Shown here: in pieces, positions 43,211 through 52,783 of the stretch
Layout: the number at the start of each line of letters is the position of its first letter
Position numbering within the stretch: the first letter of the stretch is position 1
Assembly (NCBI RefSeq): GCF_902497995.1
Contig: NZ_CABVII010000004.1
Location: forward strand, 186,001 to 250,000
Direction of reading: 5' to 3'
Length of the DNA: 64,000 nt
From: Pseudomonas fluorescens
GTDB taxonomy: Bacteria > Pseudomonadota > Gammaproteobacteria > Pseudomonadales > Pseudomonadaceae
Notes under the pieces: generated by a model
The model's database searches: none
What the model saw: the letters and a program-made list of their open reading frames with translations, nothing else
Told to the model about the DNA's origin: nothing
Position numbers and translations under genes: made by a program

Positions 43211-43933
43211 GTGACCCTCATCTACGGCCATCGCGGCGCCAAGGGCGAAGCACCGGAAAATACCCTGACCGGTTTTCAGGAATGTCTCAAGCACGGCGTG
43301 CGCCGCTGCGAACTGGACCTGCACCTGTCCATGGATGGCGAGTTGATGGTCATCCACGACCCGACCCTCAAGCGCACCACCGACCGGCGCGGCAAGGTGA
43401 TCGAGCAAACCGCGGCGCAACTGGTGACCTACGACGCGCGCAACGGCGGCCCGGGCTGGATCAAGCCGTGCCCGATCCCGACCCTGGAAGAACTGTTCGA
43501 GAAATGCGATTTCGAGCACTGGCAACTGGAAGTCAAAAGCGCTTCGCGCACCCGCGCCGCGACCACCGTACTGGCGATCCGCGAAATGGCGCAGCGCCAT
43601 GGCCTGCTGGACAAGGTGACGATCACCTCGAGTTCACGGGAAGTGCTGAAAGCCGCGCTGGACCTGGTGCCGGACATATCCCGCGGATTGGTGGCCGAAT
43701 ATGCCTGGCTCGATCCGTTGAAGGTCGCGCAAAGCTATGGCTGTGAGATCCTGGCGCTGAACTGGACCCTGTGTACGCCGGAACGCCTGCAGAAGGCGCA
43801 GCGTCAGGGGCTGCATGTGTCGGTGTGGACAGTCAACGAGCCCGCGCTGATGCGCAGGCTCGCCGACTTCGGCGTTGACAGCCTGATTACAGACTTTCCC
43901 GGTTTGGCCAGCGCCACGCTCGAGAATTGCTGA
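43211..43933 (+). CDS. Glycerophosphodiester phosphodiesterase
   Basis: 240 aa cytosolic-type (UgpQ-like) enzyme with a GTG start, supported by AAGGAA 5 bases upstream. GDPD motifs: IYGHRGAKGEAPENTL (catalytic His and Glu-Asn), RCELDLHLSMDGELMVIHDPTL (metal-binding Glu-x-Asp and second His), WQLEVKS (Glu), and late VWTVNEP and SLITDFP. It cleaves glycerophosphodiesters to glycerol-3-phosphate and an alcohol. No signal peptide. It follows the PilZ gene closely and is convergent with sthA. Confidence 0.93.
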   Translation: MTLIYGHRGAKGEAPENTLTGFQECLKHGVRRCELDLHLSMDGELMVIHDPTLKRTTDRRGKVIEQTAAQLVTYDARNGGPGWIKPCPIPTLEELFEKCDFEHWQLEVKSASRTRAATTVLAIREMAQRHGLLDKVTITSSSREVLKAALDLVPDISRGLVAEYAWLDPLKVAQSYGCEILALNWTLCTPERLQKAQRQGLHVSVWTVNEPALMRRLADFGVDSLITDFPGLASATLENC

Positions 43934-43975
43934 AATCGGTCTCCCCGGCCGGCTCAGGCCACCGGCCGGAGCCGC

Positions 43976-45370
43976 TCAAAAAAGCCGGTTGAGGCCATCG
44001 TAGGCGGCGACCCGATAGGCTTCGGCCATGGTCGGGTAGTTGAACGTGGTGTTGACGAAATACTTCAGGGTGTTGAGTTCGCCCGGCTGGTTCATGATCG
44101 CCTGACCGATGTGCACGATTTCCGACGCCTGATAACCGAAGCAGTGCACGCCCAGCACTTCCAGGGTCTCGCGGTGGAACAGGATCTTGAGCATGCCCTG
44201 GGGCTCGCCGGCGATCTGTGCCCGCGCCATGCCCTTGAAGAACGCCTTGCCCACTTCGTACGGCACCTTGGCCTGGGTCAGCTCCTGCTCGTTCTTGCCG
44301 ATCGAGCTGATCTCCGGAATCGTATAGATGCCGGTCGGCACGTCGTTGACGAAGCGCCAGCTATGGTTGTCGACGATGCTGCCGGCGGCCGAACGACCCT
44401 GGTCGTGGGCGGCACTGGCCAGGCTCGGCCAGCCGATCACGTCACCGGCACCGTAGATGTTCGGCTTGCAGGTGCGGTAGGCCTCGTCGACTTCGATCTG
44501 CCCGCGGCTGTTGACCTTCACGCCGATGTTTTCCAGCCCCAGCTGATCGGTGTTGCCGGTACGGCCGTTGCACCAGAGCAAGGCGTCGGCCTTGATCTTC
44601 TTGCCGGACTTGAGGTGCAGGATCACACCGCTGTCCACGCCTTCGACGCGGTCGTATTCTTCGTTGTGGCGAACCGTGATGTTGTTGTTGCTGAAGTGGT
44701 AGCTCAGGGCCTGGGAAATTTCCGAGTCGAGGAAGCTGAGCAACTGACCGCGGTTATCCACCAGTTCTACCAGTACCCCCAGGCCGCTGAAGATCGAGGC
44801 GTATTCGCAACCGATCACACCGGCGCCGTAAACGATGAGTTTGCGCGGGGTGTGGCCGAGGCTGAGGATGGTGTCGCTATCGTAGATGCGCGGGTGGTGG
44901 AAATCGATGTCCGCCGGGCGATAAGGACGCGAGCCCGTGGCGATGATGATGTGCTTGGCCACCAGTTTCTCGACCACGCCGTTGCCGCAGACCACTTCGA
45001 CGGTTTGCTCGTCGGCGAAGCTGCCGGTGCCGAAGAACACGTCGACGCGGTTACGGGCGTAGTAGCCGGTGCGCGAAGCGACTTGTTTGGAAATGACTTT
45101 CTCGGCGCTTTTCAGCACGTCCGGAAACGAGAACCAGCGCGGCTCACCAATGGCCCGGAACATCGGGTTGGTGTTGAACTGCATGATCTGCCGGACCGAG
45201 TGACGCAGTGCCTTGGACGGGATGGTACCCAGGTGGGTGCAGTTGCCGCCGACCTGGCGACGGCTATCGACCATCGCCACCTTGCGCCCTGCCTTGGCGG
45301 CGTTCATTGCCGCGCCTTCTCCCGCCGGGCCGGAACCCAGTACCACCACGTCGTAGTTGTAGACAGCCAT
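43976..45370 (-). CDS. sthA: Soluble pyridine nucleotide transhydrogenase
   Basis: 464 aa flavoprotein of the pyridine nucleotide-disulfide family, balancing NADPH and NADH. FAD site [19 protein letters not shown], then [16 protein letters not shown]. Only one Cys of the usual redox pair is present (C-x4-T), as expected for SthA, which does not use a disulfide. NAD(P) site [32 protein letters not shown] and dimerisation domain [18 protein letters not shown]. Monocistronic in appearance. Confidence 0.96.
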   Translation of the reverse strand: MAVYNYDVVVLGSGPAGEGAAMNAAKAGRKVAMVDSRRQVGGNCTHLGTIPSKALRHSVRQIMQFNTNPMFRAIGEPRWFSFPDVLKSAEKVISKQVASRTGYYARNRVDVFFGTGSFADEQTVEVVCGNGVVEKLVAKHIIIATGSRPYRPADIDFHHPRIYDSDTILSLGHTPRKLIVYGAGVIGCEYASIFSGLGVLVELVDNRGQLLSFLDSEISQALSYHFSNNNITVRHNEEYDRVEGVDSGVILHLKSGKKIKADALLWCNGRTGNTDQLGLENIGVKVNSRGQIEVDEAYRTCKPNIYGAGDVIGWPSLASAAHDQGRSAAGSIVDNHSWRFVNDVPTGIYTIPEISSIGKNEQELTQAKVPYEVGKAFFKGMARAQIAGEPQGMLKILFHRETLEVLGVHCFGYQASEIVHIGQAIMNQPGELNTLKYFVNTTFNYPTMAEAYRVAAYDGLNRLF

Positions 45371-45577
45371 GCGTACTCCTCAGAACAGGCCGCGGCGCCC
45401 TCGGCACCTGCGGCTAAATCACGCCGATCTGCGGCGTGAACGAACAATTTGGGGCCAGTGCAGAACCCGGACACAGTCTATAGAAGCGTCAACGCCGCGC
45501 ACATTAACCCTTGGTCGCGTCGTAGGCTACTTTTGCCTGCACTACAACGCCAGTTTTCAATGCGTGAATCGCCGTGA

Positions 45578-46603
45578 TCACTCGGCCTTTGCACCGCTCA
45601 GGCGCTCAAAAGCCTGATTGGTGCGTATGACAAAACCCCTATCGGCACGAATCACAAAGCAGGCAGCGATAGCGTGTTTTTCCGCGTAGTCCCAGCCTCG
45701 CTCCGGGCCGAGAATCAGCAACAGGGTGGATAAGCCGTCGGCCATTAGCGCTGAAGGATCAATCACCGTGACGGACGCCAGCCGGTGTGAGACCGGTGCA
45801 CCGGTGCGGGCGTCGAAGGTGTGGGAATAGCGTTTGCCGTCCTGCTCGAAATAATGTCGGTAATCACCGGAAGTGGACACGCCGTAGCCGTCGACCGCCA
45901 GGATTCGTTGCGCGACCTGCCGATCATCCCGCGGCTCCTCGAGGGCGATGCGCCAGGGTGAGCCATCGAGTTTCCTGCCGGACGCCTTGAGTTCGCCGGT
46001 GGCCTCGGCGAGGTAATTGTGGATACCCATGGCGTCGAGCCTGGCGGCGATGGTATCGACCGCGTAACCGGCGGCGATGCTGTTGAAGTCGACTTCGACC
46101 GCGGCGTCCTTGCACAGCTGATCGTTGTCGATGCGCAAATGCTGGTAACCGACCCGCTGCCGAACTTCGGCCAGCGCCTGGACCGAGGGGACTTTTTCCG
46201 CACGGGCCTGCGGACCGAACCCCCAGAGATTGAGCAGCGGCTCTACCGTCAGGTCGAAGGCGCCTTCACTCTGCTCGGACAGCTGCTCACCGACGCGGAT
46301 CAATTCGAGGACCGGCGCGGGCATTTTCTGGCAGCGGTTGGCGGGCAGATCATTGAAGCGCTCGATGGCGGAGTCGCTGCGGTAGGTCGACATCTGTCGA
46401 TCGACTTGCGCGAGGATCTTTTCCACCTCGACCCGGACGTCTGCCGGAGCCGCAAGCCCCTTCTGGCGCAGGTATTGGATTGAATAGGTGCTGCCCATGG
46501 TCGGGCCACCGAAGCTTTCCATGGAATCGCCGTTGCCGCAGCCGGACAACGCGCCAGTCAGCACCAGCATTGCAATCAGCCGCCCATTCAACAACACCTG
46601 CAT
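45578..46603 (-). CDS. apbE: FAD:protein FMN transferase (ApbE lipoprotein)
   Basis: 341 aa with a lipoprotein signal peptide (LTGALSGC lipobox, Cys at 22). ApbE domain: FGGPTMGSTYSIQY, GAFDLTVEPLLNLWGFG, EVDFNSIAAGYAVD, YLAEATGELKASG and metal/FAD-binding DPSALMADGLSTLLLILG. It attaches FMN covalently to Thr residues of periplasmic or membrane targets such as NqrB/NqrC and RnfG. No target operon is adjacent: in PAO1, as I recall, nqr lies beside this gene, but here the next gene is GAPDH. Confidence 0.94.
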   Translation of the reverse strand: MQVLLNGRLIAMLVLTGALSGCGNGDSMESFGGPTMGSTYSIQYLRQKGLAAPADVRVEVEKILAQVDRQMSTYRSDSAIERFNDLPANRCQKMPAPVLELIRVGEQLSEQSEGAFDLTVEPLLNLWGFGPQARAEKVPSVQALAEVRQRVGYQHLRIDNDQLCKDAAVEVDFNSIAAGYAVDTIAARLDAMGIHNYLAEATGELKASGRKLDGSPWRIALEEPRDDRQVAQRILAVDGYGVSTSGDYRHYFEQDGKRYSHTFDARTGAPVSHRLASVTVIDPSALMADGLSTLLLILGPERGWDYAEKHAIAACFVIRADRGFVIRTNQAFERLSGAKAE

Positions 46604-46650
46604 CTCCTGAAAATTCCTGACACACCGCCAAGACCAACCATTATGCGACA

Positions 46651-46820
46651 GAACTTTAGGAGCTGGCCTGCCAGCGAAAGCGGTGTGTCAGGCAACATCA
46701 CTATCAACTGACAGTCCCCCTTCGCTGGCAAGCCAGCTCCCACAGGGTTCGGCGGTGCCTGCACTATAGTGTGAACACCACCAATCCCAGTGGGAGCGGG
46801 CTTGCCCGCGAAGAGGCCGG
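46651..46820. repeat. Three REP-like elements between apbE and GAPDH
   Basis: Elements at 46651-46680 (AGGAGCTGGCCTGCCAGCG), 46719-46745 (opposite orientation, CGCTGGCAAGCCAGCTCCCA) and 46788-46818 (AGTGGGAGCGGGCTTGCCCG). Together with the terminator at 46860 they occupy the 302-base gap; I see no gene there. Confidence 0.8.
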
Positions 46821-46859
46821 ACCAGACAACCCACCTGCCCCTGCCCAACCCCACAAACA

Positions 46860-46889
46860 AAAACGCCCCGACCAAAGTCGGGGCGTTTT
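46860..46889 (-). terminator. Rho-independent terminator of the GAPDH gene
   Basis: A perfect 13-base stem, AAAACGCCCCGAC (46860-46872) with GTCGGGGCGTTTT (46877-46889), loop CAAA. It lies 17 bases after the GAPDH stop. The stem carries A and T runs on both sides, so it can act in both directions. Confidence 0.92.
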
Positions 46890-46905
46890 CAGGTGCAGCT
46901 ATTGC

Positions 46906-48354
46906 TTAGTTTGGAAATGCTGGCGGGTTCACACCGGCCATGTCTTCCATCACACGCACCACCTGGCAGCTGTAGCCGAACTCGTTGTCGTACCAAACGT
47001 ACAGCACAACGCGGTTGTCCTGAACGATGGTCGCTTCAGCGTCCACCACGCCTGCGTGGCGCGAGCCAACGAAGTCGGTGGACACCACTTCCTGCGAATT
47101 GACGTAGTCGATTTGCTTGTGCAGATCGGAGTGCAGCGCCATGTAGCGCAGGTACTCGTTCATCTCTTCACGGGTGGCGGCTTTCTCAAGGTTCAGGTTG
47201 AGAATGGCCATCGACACGTTTGGCGTCGGAACGCGGATCGCGTTACCGGTCAGCTTGCCGGCCAGCTCAGGCAGGGCCTTGGCAGCGGCGGTGGCGGCAC
47301 CGGTCTCGGTGATCACCATGTTCAGCGCGGCGCTACGGCCACGACGATCGCCTTTGTGGAAGTTGTCGATCAGGTTCTGGTCGTTGGTGTACGAGTGAAC
47401 CGTTTCCACGTGACCGTTGATGATGCCGAACTTGTCATTCACAGCCTTCAGCACCGGCACGATGGCGTTGGTGGTGCAGGAAGCGGCGGACACGATCTTG
47501 TCGTCAGCAGTGATTTCACCGTGGTTGATGCCGTGAACGATATTCTTCAGCTTGCCTTTGCCAGGCGCAGTCAGAACGACGCGGTCGATACCCGGGCAAG
47601 CCAGGTGCTGGCCCAGGCCGTCGGCGTCACGCCATACACCGGTGTTGTCCACCAGCAGCGCGTCTTTGATGCCGTACTGGGTGTAGTCCACTTCAGTCGG
47701 GTTCTTCGCGTAGATAACCTGGATCAGGTTGCCGTTGGCGGTGATGGTGTTGTTGGCTTCATCAATGGTGATGGTGCCATCGAACGGACCATGCACCGAG
47801 TCACGGCGCAGCAGGCTGGCACGCTTGACCAGATCGTTCTCGGCGCCCTTGCGGACGACGATGGCGCGCAGGCGCAGGCCGTCGCCACCACCGGTTTTCT
47901 CGATCAGGATACGCGCCAGCAGACGGCCGATACGACCGAAGCCGTACAGGACAACGTCGGTACCGGTACGGCCGGAACCGTTTTGCTTGCCGACCACATC
48001 GGCCAGCTCGTCACGGACGAACGCTTCGGCGCTGCGGCCATTGCCTTCGGCCTTGAACTTGACGGCAAGCTTGCCCAGGTCGACCGAAGCGGCGCCCAGC
48101 TTGAGCTCGCTCATCGCCTTGAGCAGCGGGAATGTTTCGTGGACGGACAATTCGCTGTCATCGGACTGGCGATGACGGGCAAAGCGGTGAGCTTTGAGAA
48201 TCGCGATGACTGAACGATTGATCAGGCTGCGGCCATAGATCGAGCTCACCACGTTGTTATTGCGGTAAAGCTGACCGATAAGCGGAATCATCGCTTCTGC
48301 GAGTGCTTCACGGTCGATCCATTCACCAAGACACTGGTCGGGCTTCTGAGTCAC
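46906..48354 (-). CDS. Glyceraldehyde-3-phosphate dehydrogenase, long N-terminally extended type
   Basis: 482 aa from a GTG at 48354 (translated MTQKPDQCLGEWIDREALA). GGAAGG lies 5 bases upstream, and the frame-extending ATG at 48369 has no ribosome binding site. The first 130 residues are an extension absent from ordinary GAPDH. The Rossmann site follows (DVVLYGFGRIGRLLARIL), then catalytic Cys in SAASCTTNAIVPVLKAV, His in VHSYTNDQN and WYDNEFGYSCQVVR. This long form is the pseudomonad Gap2-type enzyme next to mfd. Glycolytic versus gluconeogenic direction cannot be read from sequence. Confidence 0.94.
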   Translation of the reverse strand: MTQKPDQCLGEWIDREALAEAMIPLIGQLYRNNNVVSSIYGRSLINRSVIAILKAHRFARHRQSDDSELSVHETFPLLKAMSELKLGAASVDLGKLAVKFKAEGNGRSAEAFVRDELADVVGKQNGSGRTGTDVVLYGFGRIGRLLARILIEKTGGGDGLRLRAIVVRKGAENDLVKRASLLRRDSVHGPFDGTITIDEANNTITANGNLIQVIYAKNPTEVDYTQYGIKDALLVDNTGVWRDADGLGQHLACPGIDRVVLTAPGKGKLKNIVHGINHGEITADDKIVSAASCTTNAIVPVLKAVNDKFGIINGHVETVHSYTNDQNLIDNFHKGDRRGRSAALNMVITETGAATAAAKALPELAGKLTGNAIRVPTPNVSMAILNLNLEKAATREEMNEYLRYMALHSDLHKQIDYVNSQEVVSTDFVGSRHAGVVDAEATIVQDNRVVLYVWYDNEFGYSCQVVRVMEDMAGVNPPAFPN

Positions 48355-48733
48355 GGGAACCTTCCACATGTAGGGGCAGAAAAAAGGGGCTACATTATGC
48401 CGCCGAGTGGCTCCCGTAGCAATGCGCGCCTGTCGCGCAACCAGTAACAACTTTTCCTGCAAAAAAATCCAGCCGCGCTGGAACCCAGTGAAACCGGGGG
48501 CTGCAGCCGAGTCAATTTTTTGGAGACAGCGCTGCCTTGTCCGTAACCATCCGTAACACTGGTTAGGTTTGCCACTACATAATCCGCCATTTCCACTGAA
48601 AAACCGACCGATTTTGTCATTACCACTACATTTGTCCCGCCCGAGAGTAATAGACACAGTCTGCGACTGACAGGCGGCACCCGGGACCGTTACAATTACC
48701 GACTTTGTCGCAACGCTTGGAGCTCAACCTTCC
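48355..48733. other. Divergent GAPDH-mfd promoter region
   Basis: 379 bases with no credible gene. Fairly AT-rich patches (CTGCAAAAAAATCC near 48460, AATTTTTTGGAGA near 48515) should hold the GAPDH and mfd promoters. I could not assign -35/-10 boxes or a HexR-type operator with confidence. Confidence 0.5.
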
Positions 48734-51700
48734 GTGCCCGTTCTGCGTCTACCGCTTCTCCCTGCCGCGGCAGGTAAACAGCACTGGGGCAACCTGCCCG
48801 GTGCCGCCCTCAGCCTGGCCATCGCCGAGGCTGCCAGCGCTGCCAAGCGCTTTACCCTGCTGGTGACCGCCGACAGCCAAAGTGCCGAACGGCTGGAACA
48901 GGAGCTGGGTTTCTTCGCCCCGGATTTGCCCGTGCTGCATTTCCCGGACTGGGAAACGTTGCCCTACGATCTGTTTTCGCCGCACCAGGACATCATTTCC
49001 CAGCGCATCGCCGCCCTGTACCGGCTGCCGGAGCTGAGTCATGGCGTGTTGGTGGTGCCGATCACCACGGCCCTGCATCGCCTGGCGCCGACCAGGTTCC
49101 TGCTCGGCAGCAGCCTGGTGCTGGACATCGGCCAGAAACTCGACGTCGAGCAGATGCGCACCCGGCTCGAGGCCAGCGGCTATCGCTACGTCGATACGGT
49201 GTACGAGCACGGCGAATTCACCGTGCGCGGTTCGCTGATCGACCTGTTCCCGATGGGCAGCAAACTGCCTTATCGCATCGACCTGTTCGACGACGAAATC
49301 GAGACCCTGCGCACCTTCGACCCGGAAAACCAGCGCTCCATCGACAAGGTGGACACGGTTCGCCTGCTGCCGGCGCGAGAGTTTCCGCTGCAAAAGGATG
49401 CGGTCACGCGCTTCAAGGCGCGGTTCCGTGAGCGCTTCGATGTCGACTTCCGGCGCTGCCCGATCTTTCAGGACCTGAGCAGCGGGATCACCCCGGCCGG
49501 TATCGAGTACTACCTGCCGCTGTTCTTCGACGAAACCTCGACGCTGTTCGATTACCTGCCCCAGGACACGCAAGTGTTTTCCCTGCCGGGCATCGAACAG
49601 GCGGCGGAGAATTTCTGGAACGACGTGCGCAATCGTTATGAAGAGCGCCGCGTCGATCCGGCGCGTCCTTTATTGCCCCCCGCCGAGCTGTTCCTGCCGG
49701 TGGAAGATTGCTTTGCGCGCCTGAAGGCCTGGCCCCGCGTGGTCGCCAGCCAACAGGACGTGGAAACCGGCGTCGGCCGCGAACGCTTCCCCGCTCGCGA
49801 ACTGCCGAACCTGGCCATCGAAGCCAAGGCCAGCCAACCGCTGGCGGCGCTGGCCGGGTTCCTCGACGAGTTCCCCGGTCGGGTGCTGTTTACCGCCGAG
49901 TCCGCGGGCCGTCGCGAAGTGCTGCTGGAATTGCTTGAACGCTTGAAGCTGCGACCGAAAACCGTCGACAGCTGGCCGGACTTTGTCGCGAGCAAGGAGC
50001 GCCTGGCGGTCACCATTGCCCCGCTCGACGAAGGCCTGGTGCTCGACGACCCGGCCCTGGCCCTGGTCGCCGAAAGCCCGTTGTTCGGCCAGCGCGTGAT
50101 GCAGCGCCGGCGTCGCGAGAAACGCAGCGATGCCACCAACGATGCGGTGATCAAGAACCTCACCGAGCTGCGCGAAGGCGCGCCGGTGGTGCACATCGAC
50201 CACGGTGTCGGGCGTTATCTGGGCCTGACCATTCTCGAGATCGACAGCCAGGCCGCGGAATTCCTGACCCTCGAATACGCCGAAAACGCCAAGCTGTACG
50301 TGCCGGTGGCCAACCTGCACCTGATCGCCCGCTACACCGGCAGCGACGATGCCCTGGCCCCGCTGCACCGCCTCGGTTCCGAGACCTGGCAGAAAGCCAA
50401 GCGCAAGGCCGCCGAACAGGTGCGCGACGTGGCCGCCGAATTGCTCGACATCTATGCTCGCCGCGCCGCTCGCGAAGGGTATGCCTTCGCCGACCCGAAG
50501 GCCGACTACGCGACCTTCAGCGCCGGTTTCCCGTTCGAAGAAACCCCGGACCAGCAAACCACCATCGAAGCGGTGCGCGAAGACATGCTGGCGCCCAAAC
50601 CGATGGATCGCCTGGTCTGCGGCGACGTCGGTTTCGGCAAGACCGAAGTGGCGATGCGCGCGGCGTTCATCGCGGTGCACGGTGGTCGTCAGGTGGCGAT
50701 TCTGGTGCCGACCACCCTGCTCGCCCAGCAACACTACAACAGCTTCCGCGATCGCTTCGCCGACTGGCCGGTGACCGTGGAAGTGATGAGCCGCTTCAAG
50801 TCGACCAAGGAAGTCAATGCCGCGGTCGCGGACCTGGCCGAAGGCAAGATCGACATCGTCATCGGCACGCACAAGCTGCTGCAGGACGACGTGAAGATCA
50901 AAAACCTCGGGCTGGTGATCATCGACGAAGAGCACCGCTTCGGTGTCCGCCAGAAGGAACAGCTCAAGGCCCTGCGCAGCGAAGTCGACATCCTCACCCT
51001 GACCGCCACGCCGATTCCGCGCACGCTGAACATGGCGGTGTCGGGCATGCGCGACCTGTCGATCATCGCCACGCCGCCGGCCCGTCGCCTGTCGGTACGG
51101 ACCTTCGTCATGGAGCAGAACAAGAGCACGGTCAAGGAGGCCCTGCTCCGTGAGCTGTTGCGTGGCGGTCAGGTCTATTACCTGCACAACGACGTCAAGA
51201 CCATCGAGAAGTGCGCCGCCGACCTCGCCGAACTGGTCCCGGAAGCGCGGATCGGCATCGGCCATGGGCAGATGCGCGAACGCGATCTCGAACAGGTGAT
51301 GAGCGACTTCTACCACAAGCGCTTCAACGTGCTGATCGCCTCGACCATCATCGAGACCGGCATCGACGTGCCGAGCGCCAACACCATCATCATCGAGCGG
51401 GCCGACAAATTCGGCCTGGCACAGCTGCACCAACTGCGCGGCCGGGTCGGTCGCAGTCACCACCAGGCGTATGCTTACCTGCTGACCCCGCCGCGCCAGC
51501 AAATCACCCCCGACGCGGAAAAGCGCCTGGAAGCGATCGCCAATACCCAGGACCTCGGCGCGGGCTTCGTGCTCGCCACCAACGACCTGGAAATCCGTGG
51601 CGCCGGCGAATTGCTCGGCGACGGTCAGAGCGGGCAGATCCAGGCCGTCGGTTTCACCTTGTACATGGAAATGCTCGAGCGCGCGGTGAAGTCGATCCGC

Positions 51701-52183
51701 AAGGGCGAACAACCCAACCTCGATCAGCCGCTCGGCGGCGGTCCGGAAGTCAATCTGCGGGTACCGGCGTTGATTCCCGAAGACTATCTGCCGGACGTGC
51801 ATGCGCGACTGATCCTGTACAAACGCATTGCCTCGGCCACCGATGAGGAAGGCCTCAAGGACCTGCAAGTGGAGATGATCGACCGTTTCGGCCTGTTGCC
51901 GGAGCCGACCAAGAACCTGATGCGCATCACCGCGCTGAAGTTGCAGGCCGAGTTGCTGGGCATCAAGAAAGTCGACGGCGGCCCGCAAGGCGGCCGGATC
52001 GAGTTCGCCACGCAAACGCCGGTCGACCCGCTGACGCTGATCAAACTGATCCAGAGCCAGCCCAAACGTTACAAATTCGAAGGCGCGACGATGTTTAAAT
52101 TCCAGGTGCCGATGGAGCGCCCGGAAGAGCGCTTTAATACTGTAGAGGCGCTGTTCGAGCGCCTCATTCCGAAAACTGCTTGA
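48734..52183 (+). CDS. mfd: Transcription-repair coupling factor
   Basis: 1149 aa with a GTG start and GGAG 12 bases upstream. In order: UvrB-like module (residues 1-340, PVLHFPDWETLPYDLFSPHQ, GEFTVRGSLIDLFPMG); RNA polymerase interaction domain near 475-540 (GAPVVHIDHGVGRYLGL); superfamily 2 translocase with Walker A CGDVGFGKTEVAMRAA, VIIDEEHRFGVRQK, LTATPIPRTLNMA, then STIIETGIDVPSANTII and LHQLRGRVGRS; C-terminal TRCF domain (RVPALIPEDYLPDVHARL). It displaces stalled RNA polymerase and recruits UvrA. Full family length, no defects. Confidence 0.98.
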   Translation: MPVLRLPLLPAAAGKQHWGNLPGAALSLAIAEAASAAKRFTLLVTADSQSAERLEQELGFFAPDLPVLHFPDWETLPYDLFSPHQDIISQRIAALYRLPELSHGVLVVPITTALHRLAPTRFLLGSSLVLDIGQKLDVEQMRTRLEASGYRYVDTVYEHGEFTVRGSLIDLFPMGSKLPYRIDLFDDEIETLRTFDPENQRSIDKVDTVRLLPAREFPLQKDAVTRFKARFRERFDVDFRRCPIFQDLSSGITPAGIEYYLPLFFDETSTLFDYLPQDTQVFSLPGIEQAAENFWNDVRNRYEERRVDPARPLLPPAELFLPVEDCFARLKAWPRVVASQQDVETGVGRERFPARELPNLAIEAKASQPLAALAGFLDEFPGRVLFTAESAGRREVLLELLERLKLRPKTVDSWPDFVASKERLAVTIAPLDEGLVLDDPALALVAESPLFGQRVMQRRRREKRSDATNDAVIKNLTELREGAPVVHIDHGVGRYLGLTILEIDSQAAEFLTLEYAENAKLYVPVANLHLIARYTGSDDALAPLHRLGSETWQKAKRKAAEQVRDVAAELLDIYARRAAREGYAFADPKADYATFSAGFPFEETPDQQTTIEAVREDMLAPKPMDRLVCGDVGFGKTEVAMRAAFIAVHGGRQVAILVPTTLLAQQHYNSFRDRFADWPVTVEVMSRFKSTKEVNAAVADLAEGKIDIVIGTHKLLQDDVKIKNLGLVIIDEEHRFGVRQKEQLKALRSEVDILTLTATPIPRTLNMAVSGMRDLSIIATPPARRLSVRTFVMEQNKSTVKEALLRELLRGGQVYYLHNDVKTIEKCAADLAELVPEARIGIGHGQMRERDLEQVMSDFYHKRFNVLIASTIIETGIDVPSANTIIIERADKFGLAQLHQLRGRVGRSHHQAYAYLLTPPRQQITPDAEKRLEAIANTQDLGAGFVLATNDLEIRGAGELLGDGQSGQIQAVGFTLYMEMLERAVKSIRKGEQPNLDQPLGGGPEVNLRVPALIPEDYLPDVHARLILYKRIASATDEEGLKDLQVEMIDRFGLLPEPTKNLMRITALKLQAELLGIKKVDGGPQGGRIEFATQTPVDPLTLIKLIQSQPKRYKFEGATMFKFQVPMERPEERFNTVEALFERLIPKTA

Positions 52184-52193
52184 AGGACGCCGC

Positions 52194-52772
52194 ATGCGCC
52201 TGTTTCGCTCACTGACCTTGTTGATGACGGTTTTGATATCGCTGCTCGTCTCTACGGCATTTGCCGATGATCTGTATCAGGTCGAAATGATTCTGGTGCG
52301 GCAAAACGCGGTGCCTGCCATTGTCAGCAAAGCCGCGCCGGAAGACTGGGCCGCCGGCGCCCAAGGCATCAACCCCGACAGCTTTCGCACGCCGAGCCTC
52401 AATCCCGAAGTGGAAAAGCTCACCGCCAGCAACGAATACTCGGTGTTGCTGCACAAGGCGTGGCAGCAGAACCTTGGTGAAGAAGCCACCAAAGTCGCGA
52501 TCAGCGACGGGCCGGAACAGTTCGGCCAGTTCCCGATCGAGGGCACGCTGAGCCTGAAACTGGGGCGCTTTACCGACGTCGACGCGGATTTCTGGGTCAA
52601 CCAGATCGACGCCAACGGCATGGTCACTGCCAGCGAACGCCTGAAGCAGGAAAGCCACACCAAGAACGGCCAACTGAACTTCCTCGACAACGGCCACCTC
52701 GGCCTGCTGATCAAGATCACCTCGCTGACCGCCCCTGCGCCTCGGCCAGTCCCCGATGAAATTCCGGACTGA
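52194..52772 (+). CDS. csiV: CsiV family periplasmic protein
   Basis: 192 aa with a signal peptide (residues 1-24, ending TAFADD). The mature part starts DLYQVEMILVRQNAV and contains FPIEGTLSLKLGRFTDVDADFWV, the conserved peptidoglycan-binding-protein CsiV pattern (DUF2803). In pseudomonads the gene follows mfd; here it lies 10 bases downstream and probably shares its transcript. Its cellular role in Pseudomonas is not established. Confidence 0.85.
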   Translation: MRLFRSLTLLMTVLISLLVSTAFADDLYQVEMILVRQNAVPAIVSKAAPEDWAAGAQGINPDSFRTPSLNPEVEKLTASNEYSVLLHKAWQQNLGEEATKVAISDGPEQFGQFPIEGTLSLKLGRFTDVDADFWVNQIDANGMVTASERLKQESHTKNGQLNFLDNGHLGLLIKITSLTAPAPRPVPDEIPD

Positions 52773-52783
52773 TTGAAGTCCTT

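Noticed and set aside
49670..52195. An 841-codon open frame antisense to mfd
   Set aside because: Composition artefact of third-position GC on the opposite strand; mfd is unmistakable.
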